Assembly (NCBI GenBank): GCA_018296165.2
Contig: JACKQL020000007.1
Span: 620,001-684,000, forward strand
Source: Termitomyces sp. T153
Taxonomy: Eukaryota > Basidiomycota > Agaricomycetes > Agaricales > Lyophyllaceae
Direction: 5' to 3'
DNA: 64,000 nucleotides
Part shown: positions 24,476 through 35,073 of the stretch, piece after piece
Layout of the letters: each line of letters opens with the position of its first letter
Numbering within the stretch: the stretch's first letter is position 1
The notes under the pieces: generated by a model
Seen by the model: only the letters and a program-made list of their open reading frames with translations
Databases searched by the model: none
What the model was told of the DNA's origin: nothing
Translations under genes and position numbers: made by a program

Positions 24476-27400
24476 CTAAACCCATAGCCTTGTATTACGA
24501 AGTGGGTGGCCATTAATATACAGTATCCGGTCTGGGTCCTTCGATTGTGGTATATCTGCCGTGTCGTCTTCCAGAACCATTCTCACCTGGCTTATGATCC
24601 CCCGCTCCGCACGGCGTATCATTTCCAAAAGAATCTCGCCAGCCTTGTGTGGTAAAAGAACAAGTGCAGTGTGGCTCAAGTCCCCAGCGGCTCGTATCTC
24701 ATCCTCGTTTGCAGTTGGATTTATGATGAGATCATCATCACTTATGACGATGACCCCCACCGCGGACGCATCTCGTGCGTATATGAGTTTTTCCAGGAAC
24801 GTGCACTCGCCTCGATGAACAACAAGAACGCTGGACGGATGTGAATATTTGTATGGAGCGCAGCCAAGTGGGTTATCCACATCGCTATAAACGTTGACTC
24901 CGCCTAGATGAGCGAACTGCAAAGAGTTGGGATCGGAGTGCGGTTTGATATTGAGAGCTCCTCCAAATTGAGCAGTGTAGCCGACTAGCAGGACTTGCAT
25001 GTCATCTGAAGTGGTGATGGGTAAGCCGGTCTGGATCAAGTCTTCCGCGTAGAACCGAAGAAGAACGTCTAGGTCTAGATGTTTATTATTTTTTTTGCTG
25101 TCAAGATGGGCAAGTAACGAAGAATCATTGATGTAGACGATATGGCCGGTTCGTACAGTGTAGTGTCCCACTAACCGAGACAAATGTCAGGACCAGTTAA
25201 TAGGGAAGCGAAGGAGTGTCGCACATTTCCTGATATCGTAGCCGTTGCCATCCAATCGTCGAACAATGTGGGTTCGAATACCAGTAACATTTTGTATAAT
25301 GAATCCATCTGGAAGAACACCCAGCTTGAGTAAGCTTGGACTTAGATCTTCCGGGACTGCTCTCCCGTCTGTGGATAAGACAACATCGTAGGACTAGGTC
25401 ACGGTCTTGATCACTATACAAAGCAAGTTAGAGTAAAACACTCACAAATAGGTCCACATGTGGTCTTTCACACCAACCAGACGGTGACCAAGTATCGATA
25501 TCTTTCTGGGGTGGGGTAAGGCCGACCAGGGATCGTGCATACTCGAAATCAGGGCGGCTTTGGATACCTCTAACTAGGCCATCGACTTGATCACGTCGAT
25601 TGGAGCCCTGAATGAAAGGCCTATACACTGGACATTGATGGTTGTCTATGTGACGGAGCCTTCTGCGAGAAGCGGAAATTGGCTTCAAGTGTTGTCGACC
25701 GAGAGAAAGGATATGTCCTTCAGTTGTAAAGACATAGTTTGAGTCATTACCATGTAACGGGTTGTCCTCGTCAAAGAGTAAATAGAGATACTATCAATCT
25801 ATTAGTTGATACTATGAAGGCTCCTGGTAACACTGACTTTCAACGTTTCCGACAGTGCAAAAGATTCCATTCGATCGTCTTTTTTGTTGGTCCTGAGGTC
25901 CTGAATGCCAGCAAGCCCGCAGTTCACTTTTGATCGAGTGATCAAATCGAATAGAACGCGCTCCCCGACATCAAGATAAAAAGGATCTCGAGTAGCCTGT
26001 AGATACATTGCTGATCTATTCGATGTAGGGATAACAGCTTGCTCACTCGATAGAGATACCACGTTGATTCAATGAATTCTAAACAGAGCGGATGAGGGCA
26101 CAAGTACCAGGATGGTAATTACAAAAACTCGCCAGGTCGTAAAGGGTACTGATGAGAGGTAGCTTTCTTAAAATTCGTGTCATAAACTTCCGGTAGTCCT
26201 GAATGGCTCCGCCATAGATTGTAGTCTGAAGAATTTGGAGACTAACCAAGAAGAAGTAGGTGCGACTTACAGATTAGATGTAGTCTGATGGCACTCTGAA
26301 CATCCCCCGCTAGCACTTGTAGTCCGGGCCAAAAGGCAGATAAAGAATCAACTGTGAAATATGCCACGTCTCCGCTATCCATATGTACTGTCCGGTACTT
26401 GGACGAAGTGAGAAATCGTATGATGACTGACTCCGTATGGCTAGCATGCCAACTTACCCAAAATCCATCGGTCGCCCTCGAAAATCGCATCACGGCGGCA
26501 TAAGCTTCCTCCCAGACATCAAGGTATTCAACGTCACCTGAAAATTGTGAAAATCAAAACGATGCCAGATGAGTACCCACGCACCACTCAAGATATACCA
26601 TTTCAGAGCATACTCATAGAATGAGTCCACACCAGCACCGATACTTGTTACTTCAGGGGAAGTCCATGCCTAGAAAACACAGAAATGAGAATCGGGTAAA
26701 GGGTAGACCTTGACTTACGAACCCCAGTCCGCGTATTGATGGTGTTTCCTACAAGTCCGATATTAGATTTGCGGTTCCATATCCCGAAGAATGCCTGCGT
26801 TAATTGGTCGATCAGCGTTGTAGCAGAACCATAGAAGACTGGCATCTACCTTGTGTGCGGCTTTCTCAAAACGATCGTCGCCAGTCAGTCGGCTTAAAGT
26901 AGCGAATTCCAGGATCAAAGAACCAGCTCCAGCAGTACCTGGCCACTTTGAGTTACATCTAGCAAATCATCAAGACACTTACATGTTTCTAAGCTTTCAC
27001 CCTTTGTTACCCCATGCCTTAGGTTTATCTGGAGCTACTTTGAGTGCCAAAGGTATGTAAAGACAGACTATCGAATTACTCTGGCATATGGAAGGCCCGT
27101 GGGTGTTTTGAAGGCAGGAAGGAGTCTTTTGCCAAGGTCGCGTGCCATTTCCAGCAATTCACCACGGTACCAAGGGAGATAAAATGGTTGCCCCGATTGA
27201 TTGGCAAATATATGACCAGACAGCAGACCACCCATAACGCGGATTGTTGTCTCGAAGACTTGCGGTTTAGTATTCACGTCGAAAGAGACCCAATTGATGA
27301 TGTTCTTGACAGCCTGTTCGAAACCCTGCCGATCGTCTAGAACAACTAGAGTATCGAGGACATCAATGAGAGTCAAAGAGAAATTTCCTGCGACGTCGTT

Positions 27401-27886
27401 CGATGCAATGTTCCACCTTTTCGAGTACTCGCTTAACCACACGTTTGTACAGTAGTATGGCTTACTCACGGATCACCCCAATCGGGTCCTTGTCCCGTGC
27501 ATGAAAGTGGTGTCAACTGGCTTATACATGAACCTCAATTGAACGTGTACTGGTCAACAGCATACCTCATCCATCGGGAAGGCTAAGGAATTGGTCAACG
27601 ATGCTTGATTCATGGATAGCTGAGTACTGACCATAAGTCATGTAACTATCGTAACCGTGATACCACAGTTCGCGAATCCTCTCCCTTTCAAAAATGTAAC
27701 ATGAGAAGAGTAGCATTGACGCAGACATACCTACCTAGTAGCCAGTTTCTTTTGTGCAGTCCACCCAGTCCCTATCACAGGAGATGGCGCACTCGTTGCA
27801 TTAGTGTACCAGAACCACCGGGATCCGTTGATCGCAACAACAAGAACCGCGAAGAAGTATTCGGGCCAGTACTTGCCCCACCTCAT
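24476..27886 (-). CDS. EDEM-type alpha-mannosidase-like ER protein (GH47 + PA domain)
   Basis: The start MRWGKYWPEYFFAVLVVAIN is a signal peptide or anchor. Exons then give RERIRELWYHGYDSYM, AFPMDE, LTPLSCTGQGPDWGDP and WNIASNDVAGNFSLTLIDVL, DTLVVLDDR, the GH47/EDEM start. TTIRVMGGLLSGHIFANQSG, RGELLEMARDLGKRLLPAF, CTAGAGSLILEFATLSRLTG and HKAFFGIWNRKSNIGLVGNT follow. The last exon (to 24476) has a protease-associated domain: CAPYKYSHPSSVLVVHRGEC, FLEKLIYARDASAVGVIVIS. It ends RNTRLWV, with no KDEL. Family members (yeast Mnl1/Htm1, animal EDEM3) trim mannose from misfolded glycoproteins for ERAD; the PA domain points to the EDEM3 branch. There are many short introns, and some middle borders (25.2-26.7 kb) are approximate. 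Confidence 0.88.
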
Positions 27887-28113
27887 GAGGTGTGTCAATG
27901 CAGTGATCTAACAAGCAATGTGAGGGGTCCTGTCTACAAGACAAATAGTTGTCACTGCTTGTGCGATTGCGTCCAATGTCGTGGCAGTTGCCAAAATTGG
28001 GAAACCAGCTTCTATTAATATCATGTGATCTACGGGGATGGGTCACATGGCTTTGCTTAACTCTAGATATATTGCCGCGATTTTTTGTTCACAAAAGACT
28101 CCTACAGGTCAAG

Positions 28114-29384
28114 ATGTCGTCCGTTGCTGATGTTTCCAACAAGCTCGGCGAATATATGTTGAAAGGCTGGGTGCGTCTAATTTCTCTGCTTGATTGGCAA
28201 TTCATCTGAATTTCTTAGGTTTTAACTGACCAATCTTGCAAAACGCCAGGCTGTAGTGTTCCTTTGATGCGTTCACCGAACGGTAGGACTCCGATTATTC
28301 ACTTTTGTGCCAATTGCGACGCTGCCCCTGGAGGTGCGCATTTCAGAAACTAAAAAAATGTTCAAACGAACGTGTCTCTTGTAGAATCGCGTCAACAAGG
28401 CATCGTGTTTATATCTGATTCAACATCAAGTGCAACATCGGACTCTAATCTCTCTCGCTCATCCACACCTCCTACTGAAGTATCCAGCGCATTAAGTTCT
28501 CCAGTTTTTGCTCCTCCTGCCGACACTGAGGAATCAAGGCGCCGCCGCGAACAATCTGACATTGCTTCAGCCGAGATTACCAAGCGCCTTCTGAAGGGCT
28601 GGGCTATGTTAGGAGATGAATGTCCGAGTAACCGATGCTACGGTGTTCCTTTGGTTCGGCCTCCAAAAGCTGGAGGCGAGAAAGATCCTAGAAAGGTTCG
28701 TGTACCACTTGATGACTCTATTTCCTTATTCAATGACATAGGAATGTGTGATTTGTGGTGGAATTTATCTTACTGAGCTTGATTGGACTGGAAAAGAGCG
28801 CTTGATCCTCACCAATTCAGAAATCTCGCGCCCCGACACTAGTGGTACCAGTACAATTTCGCCTCTTATCAGCCTTGAGGGGAGTCGTATACAGAACGAG
28901 TCTCGTGTGAGTGAGGGAACCATTGTAATGCTTGATTTACCCGATTCACGTCATTTCAATAAGCCCACCACACCTGTACACCAACCCTTGGTACAGGTTC
29001 CATCTGTTGTGTGTGACATCTTGACCATGCATATCTTCATAATCTCATCCTGTCTTCGGCATTCTAGATATCGGCAAAAACACATCTCCAATCTGAAAAT
29101 TCGTTGGTGAATGATGAATATCTCTTCAGGCTTTGGATATCCCCTGACTTTTTACTGTGAAGACATTGGGAACCCCTCAACTCCAGGCCCTGGAGGATTC
29201 AGCATCAACGTTGCAGTCTACGCTTCACATACTATCCACTAGGCTCAGGACTATTACCGACCCACAGGCCGCAATAGACCCTTCATCGATCGGAGCGACG
29301 GCGGACGCCATCAGCAAGGTTACGCAGGCCTTATCGCATGTGCGGCAGTTACAATGGAGTGAGATCCAGGCGCAAAGACTCTGA
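28114..29384 (+). CDS. ZNRD2: ZNRD2/SSSCA1-like protein with two zinc-binding domains
   Basis: Six exons (28114-28170, 28219-28333, 28385-28695, 28742-28996, 29068-29106, 29163-29384) give 332 residues. The first SSSCA1 domain reads KLGEYMLKGWVLTDQSCKTP, CSVPLMRSP and IIHFCANCD. The second reads ITKRLLKGWAMLGDECPSNR, CYGVPLVRPP and ECVICGGIY. Each is a CxxxC...CxxC zinc ribbon as in human ZNRD2, which has only one. The C-terminus is a coiled-coil-like helix (DSASTLQSTLHILSTRLRTI). The two ribbons are separated by a Ser-rich linker. The function is unknown in fungi; ZNRD2 has been linked to ribosome and kinesin contexts in animals. The small 39-nt exon at 29068-29106 is inferred from frame. 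Confidence 0.8.
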
Positions 29385-30465
29385 TTACAAGCATTCATGA
29401 CCTTATATTGTATAAATGAGGACACATTGTTTTGGTGGACAGCAGTTCGTGATGCATCTAGCTTTTCTTTCTTCTGGCCTGATCCAACCACACTGAAGTT
29501 GCAAAGAAGTCAGACTTGTGCTGCTTGCATGGCACATGTTTGTGAGATGAAACCTGAAGGCAGACTTACGTTTGCCGCATGTTCCTACGCATAATTATCC
29601 TTTTGTACGGTCCTCGAAGGGAAAGAACTCTTCAAATCTCTTTTCCCTGCGTGGAACTACACGAAGAGGCCAGTATCATGATATAGGATACTTACATGTC
29701 ACAATGGCAGGTCAAAACATTCGTTGTCATGCTCAAGATGAAAGCCATTGAAGGTTGTCTCAACAGCTGTTCGAGCGGGTGAATATGGTTTTTGACTCAG
29801 AATCCCTGACTTATCTTGGTGTTCTATCAAGGTTACACCGTGCCAGTTCGAGATGGATGAGCCTCTATCAGAGGGACTCAACCGCCCAACTAGGTTATGG
29901 AGTCCGCATATCGAATATTCCGGTTCTGAAAGAAGTCGTGATAGGCGTACCCATTATCAAGATCTAGAGTATCAGTATGGACGATCAAGGTCCGCCAGGT
30001 TTGCTAGTGATGAGGTAACTTCCCATGCATAATTATCACCAAGCAACGCATACTAGAACAACGATCTCGTATTTAACACTCTCTTGAGAGCTGATTTCAA
30101 TGAAAAGACTAAAGGACTGAACAACCGATTGACAATTTGAGCCACCGATCAGCCCATGGCCACGACGAGCCCGACGTGCAGATGCAGTAGATGATCATAT
30201 AGCCTGTCATGTATGGCCACGTATTACGAAGTATGAGTATATGATTCCGAGTGACCTGAGGTGTACTATTACATAGTCTCTGGTGGTTCACAGATGATCT
30301 TTTGAGAAGACTTCAACCTGGTGGCAAAAATACGTTTTCAAACGATGTTTCGTCGTTTCACACGCTATATACGAGCGTGAACGAGAAGTACTCCAACATC
30401 CTAGAAACTGGATAGCGTGATTATTGAATAAATCTTGTTCGTTTGAGTTTGATCGTTTCGTTCAT
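29385..30465. other. 1.1-kb stretch without a confident gene
   Basis: Several short open frames occur. The best, at 29773-29967 on the plus strand (ATG at 29785), has no recognisable domain; an overlapping frame is Arg/Ser-rich. No repeat or transposon signature was found. The 3' ends of ZNRD2-like and FAF1 point into this stretch. Confidence 0.4.
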
Positions 30466-31599
30466 TCAACCGCGTCCTCGCTCTCCTTTCCTACCCCTTC
30501 GCAGACCTCGCGACATGCTTCGACCTGCTCCATTGACCGCGCGGAAATCTTCCTGACCAAGATGTAAAAATCCATCACGAAACTTTCCGACACCCATCTT
30601 AAGGCCCCTTTCTCGTTTCTTGATTGAGGGAGCTTCCGCATCCTCGAACAACTTCTTTAAAGTCGGGTGATAGTTACCGAGATCTTTCGCCTTGGTATTG
30701 CGTCAGTCGTGATCGTGAACGAAATTTGTATTGGTTGCTACCTCTTCGAGCCGTTGCCTTGCTCGGTGTTTTTGTTTCTCCTTTAGACCGTCCCGCACAC
30801 GCTTAGAGGCTTTGTTCCTCTCCATGTCACGGACAGAGGTTTCACCTTTACCAAGTCTTGCTGCACCAGTGACCTCGAGTACACGTCCAGCCAAAGCTTT
30901 GCGACGCTGGGCAGGAGTCATGTCGAGATCTGGATCCAGAGAACCGGACAATAATTTCGTATGGACTAGACGATGTAATATTGCATCGTTCTGCGCATTT
31001 GTCCTGAAAAAAGGGCTGATCAGACTGTGGAGCCCCACCGTATTTCTAGACGCACCGTTCGTCATCGATTTCTTCCTTTGTCTTCTCCCTGACAGTTCTG
31101 GGATCATCCTGACGTAGTTGGGAAATTCGAGAAGACTTGCAATATTGATGAGGATTCAAGGTTATAGGACGATATACAAGCATACCATGAAACCCGTCGA
31201 TCGCGAATTTGATGTCGAGTCATACTGCTCTGTACTCCGGCTTACGTCTTGAAACACAATGACTTTTGAATCAGTGTAGGAGCCCGTGGCCATTAACTCG
31301 TCATCTTCATGCCCAAAGTGTTTAATTGAATACATAACACGGAATTCAAACATACCAGAAATTGATTCGAACTCTGAATAATCATCATTATCGTCTGCAA
31401 GCTCTTCAGTGATGCCCTCCCATTCTTCTTCATCATAGCTTGTTTTCTCCAGAGTCGAGGGAATGCTCGAACCCGACACATCGTCGGGCCTTTTTCGCTT
31501 CTTATTCTTAGATTTGAGTTTGGTGCTTGGAAACGAGAATGAGTCAAGGAATCGCTCTCCGTGCGCCTGGAGAATGTCAAGAAGATTTTGGTCGGCCAT
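30466..31599 (-). CDS. FAF1: FAF1/C1orf131-like 40S ribosome assembly factor
   Basis: Five exons (31599-31356, 31304-31186, 31135-31056, 31003-30742, 30690-30466) sum to 930 nt and 309 residues. The start MADQNLLDILQAHGERFLDS and a basic segment lead to an acidic patch. SKVIVFQDVSRS and, across an intron, GFMSSRISQLRQ form the family's conserved core. A long basic helix follows (RDMERNKASKRVRDGLKEKQ). The C-terminus LKMGVGKFRDGFLHLGQEDF with a Gly/Arg tail GLRRGRKGERGRG resembles human C1orf131. Yeast Faf1 acts in early 18S rRNA processing in the nucleolus. The start is 102 bp from the divergent DUF7719-like gene. Confidence 0.8.
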
Positions 31600-31701
31600 T
31601 CAGCGTGACACATGTGACCATTGACCTCGATTGATTTGTCTCGATCGCCCAGCAACGCAAAGACAAGCAAAACGGCCAGGGGACGACTTCAGTCCTTAGA
31701 T

Positions 31702-32420
31702 ATGACGGATATACCTGAAGAGGAGCAATGGCGCCTGATCAACAAGTCCGGGGTCTTGAAGAAATTGAAGACTGCACCTGAGCCCAGAATGGAGGACATG
31801 AAGACTTTGGACCCTCTGGCAGAAGAAATCCTCAATGCAACTCTTTACATTATTCCTATTTCTTTTCTTCTGCTCCTCATGGAAATGTGTGTGTTTATTG
31901 TTGTCCTTAGCCAACTGTTGATCGCTATGAGCAGCCTCATTCACTTTCAATATGGAAAGCATCCAACTTTAAATACCCTGGTCGACAGAATGGTTCCAGG
32001 GGTGCCAAGTACGCTGTTATTCTTGACTTGGCAGTATATATTGACCTTCTTTCAGTCATTTCATTATTTGTATTCTATAGTATGTGAAGCATTATGCACA
32101 CGTCGCCGCTTATATGTCCCATGCAGCGACGCGCTACAAATCATATCGGAAGACACAAGTATTTCTTTTCTTTCTGGGAATTTTCTCCGGCAGTAGGATG
32201 CTATATCTGCTGAATCGTGGGTCATGGTTAGTAAATATGAAACAGGTCTGTCTGGAGAATTCATATTAACTTGCAATATAAATTTATGTACATCCAGTGT
32301 CCGCCTTTAGCGACAGCATGGGTATACGCCATAGTTCAGCTAGAATTATCACCAGCAGTAGTCAGTTTGGGTGTGGTTGGCATCTATGTATGGTGGCAAG
32401 GACTCAGTTTACGTCCTTAG
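31702..32420 (+). CDS. fungal DUF7719-like membrane protein
   Basis: It starts MTDIPEEEQWRLINKSGVLK. Splicing a 48-bp intron (31887-31934) restores LLLLMEILIHFQYGKHPTLN. Later exons read KTQVFLFFLGIFSGSRMLYL, then across the intron after MKQ, CPPLATAWVYAIVQLELSPA and VGIYVWWQGLSLRP. Three to four hydrophobic helices and the PPLxTxWVY motif fit a fungal family I know as DUF7719; its function is unknown. The join between VDRMVPG and YVKHYAHVAAYM (about 31990-32082) is unresolved: the frame changes, and only a phase-0 donor after VDRMVPG (GTGCCA) would work. Membrane location is inferred from hydrophobicity. Confidence 0.6.
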
Positions 32421-33337
32421 TCAAATCATTTCACCCAGTTTGGGAACACAATCAGAATCAGAATATATGATGGTAGTGATCTTCCTTTTGAAGAAATACT
32501 GATGGGTGACATAACTTCGGTGTGACTTCTTAAGCAGCACCTCAAACATTGATTGAGTCTTGCACCTCAGACACATTTCGAGCACGTCGGCCCTCCTTTG
32601 GTACGTATAGGGGTGAGGGAGAAGGACTTCTGGAAGCTTCCCCCATCAATAGCTGATGCTCTACGCTCAAACAGGAATTCAATGAGCCTCGAGAATCCAG
32701 GAAGCCCATAATGAAAGAGGAGTTCTTACTATGTCACTATGTTTGATTCTACCTACCCTGCATAAGAGTAGCTATGAACAGACCTGTAAGGGCACACCAC
32801 AGTTACACCTAATATTTCAGATGTTATCTAACTAAAAATGTTGCGATGGCGGAAACGAGAACGGCCAGATTGCGAGAATGCGTTTTATTTTTAAAAATCA
32901 CCATCACAAAACGTATTGTGATCGCTAACCCTGACTCTAAAATGTGGTTGTAGCAACTGTCCATATTCATTTTAATCGGAACGCTAGACAACATCTCGCA
33001 AGTGCTGAAGCGATAGAATGTAGCCAATTGACTGGCATGGCGCCGCTACCTGTGTCCACGATCGTTGATTCAGCAATCACAGTAGTGAGGCAGTTCGACT
33101 GTAAACAAAGCAGTGGATTGATCAAAGTCATTTAATATATGCTCGACAATACGCCTACGACCATGTGAGATCTTGGACTGGTCGGGCACCTTTTACGAGC
33201 AATGAGGCAAGCGAAGTCAAGGATTGATTCAAGATGGTAAGCAGTGCAATAGCATGTTCAGATGTCACTGATAATTCCTGGCTAAAAAGTCAGCTGCAAG
33301 GACAAAAATATAATAGGAAAACGTCAGATCCACTTCT
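32421..33337. other. 917-bp tail-to-tail intergenic stretch
   Basis: The genes on both sides end here. No open frame with codon-like composition and no repeat was seen. The length is unusual for two convergent genes in this window, where 11-90 bp is common (for example APRT/EDEM-like and Dicer/COX). Confidence 0.4.
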
Positions 33338-34866
33338 TCACACCCCTTCACCTTGATCCAATTCACCACTTAGTAACTCAACTTTTCTCTGTCGATCAAT
33401 GAGCGGTGCCTAGATTACAGAACCATTGTGTACTCACACGATATGTCGTATTTCTTCCTTCGAGAACGGCCCGAAGAACCCTTAATTGCCACTTGAGACG
33501 TCGACTAAGGGAGGTCTGTATGACGGTTTTGTGTTGGTCCAGCCTATCGACGAAAGCTTTGTAGACGCGAGTGTCCCGAGCGAAATAGTAAAACTTGTGG
33601 ACAATGAATAGATGTTGAAAGGCAAAATCAAGCAAACATACGGGAATCATCTCGCCTGACACATATACCAACACATTAGACCATGCTGCTAACATTAATA
33701 GGTCTCTGAAATGTCGCTGTGAGAGAGGTCGGCGAAAAAAGGAACAAAGCACAGACACAGTGGCATTTCCCACGCTAGAGAAATCGTGGTGAACATTCAA
33801 GGTCAAGTACACTTCAAACATACTAGTCCTCTAAGGCAGCTATAAGATCCGCCTTACCCAGCTCCTTTGTCGCGAAACGACGCACAGCAAATTCAGCAGC
33901 TTTAACAGGCTGTCCTACTATGCCAGCATTCAAAGCATGTGATATAGTCGAAACTTGTGCCCAAACCCATTTATCCCCTTCACTCATGACCAGGGTTTGT
34001 AAGAACGAGGCTGTCAAGTCACTTTGTGACTTGGCAAGACCATAGTCAATCGCAAGCTTCAGATTAGTCCCTTCAAAAGGATTTACTCTGTTAATGGAAT
34101 AGAAAATGGGGAAACGCACGCAAGGCTTTCAATATCACTTTTGTGCGCGGCTTTAGGATATCTTCGTCATTGAGATGGTTGATATAGCGCGAGAAGGCCC
34201 CCAATAATATAATCGCAACGTCACGATGGGACTGGCCGATACGCATGGCATGAAGTAAAGGAGTAGCATCACCAGTTTTCCGTAGTAGAAGCTTGATGAA
34301 CATCAGGTTGATGCTGGATATAAGAGCGTCAAGGAAAACCTACAGAGAAAGCACGATCACGAACTTCCATGAGAAACATTAAATCTTTACGTTCAATTGC
34401 CCTAAAGACTTCGAAGGGCTGTATTTCAGGCGGCATAAACATGATCCTGACTTTCGAAAGAAGTGCTGACCTGAGGCTCTTTCCAGGATGTGATTGTGTT
34501 CGTTTGGATATTCTGAGACTGTGGGGCAGAAGATGACAATGGCACCTCTGACGACTGGCTTGCCCTCCGACTACGCGTTAAGACAGTTGAATGTACATCC
34601 AAACCTGGGCTTGGTGGCGTGGGACTACGACGTAGCTGGCGAAGAATAGCTCTGGGTGCCAGATCCTGAGCCTCGCGTAGTATGAATCCTACAAGTGATG
34701 TCAAAAGGTCATACTCGCAATGGTTAGACGACATACCACTAGATGGAAGGCGCATTGGAAGGCAGGGGTTTGTTATTACTCTTGCGCGACTGGTTCGACA
34801 ATATTCGCCATCAGGCGGGTTATCCAACCGTTGCCCAAGTGCTTGCACAGCCGAAGCGTTATTCAT
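33338..34866 (-). CDS. conserved basidiomycete protein of unknown function (helical repeat-like)
   Basis: Multi-exon gene. The start is MNNASAVQALGQRLDNPPDG (an ATG at 34866; the upstream in-frame codon is TTG). The N-terminal third is disordered and Ser/Pro-rich. The conserved half contains LLLRKTGDATPLLHAMRIGQ, SHRDVAIILLGAFSRYINHL, then LKLAIDYGLAKSQSDLTASF, LQTLVMSEGDKWVWAQVSTI, RRFATKELGKADLIAAL, YYFARDTRVYKAFVDRLDQH and SRRLKWQLRVLRAVLEGRNT. The last intron (33389-33437) joins TTYR to RKVELLSGELDQGEGV, placing the stop at 33338. I recognise these blocks from other basidiomycetes but know no function. The pattern of paired helices suggests a scaffold protein. Confidence 0.65.
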
Positions 34867-34986
34867 CGGGCCCCGATAAGTCAATGACAAATTAAGCTGC
34901 TTTCTATCGACACATGAGACTTTAGTAGATGATTAGACAACGAAAGAAAGGATTGACAAATAAGTGGGAAACGAAAAAGTATGTAT

Positions 34987-35003
34987 TAAATAAATAAATA
35001 AAT
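34987..35003. repeat. (AAAT)n microsatellite
   Basis: About four tandem AAAT units occur in the short divergent gap between the conserved basidiomycete gene and the Dicer-like gene. It is a simple repeat with no further meaning seen. Confidence 0.6.
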
Positions 35004-35073
35004 TACTTCGTTACATACTTAACCGTGGACACACATCTCATTGTCTCTCTGAACTCTTTTGATACTGAGGCCT

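Noticed and set aside
34987..35003. AAAT repeat as a functional promoter element
   Set aside because: It is a simple microsatellite of common type, with nothing linking it to either neighbour.
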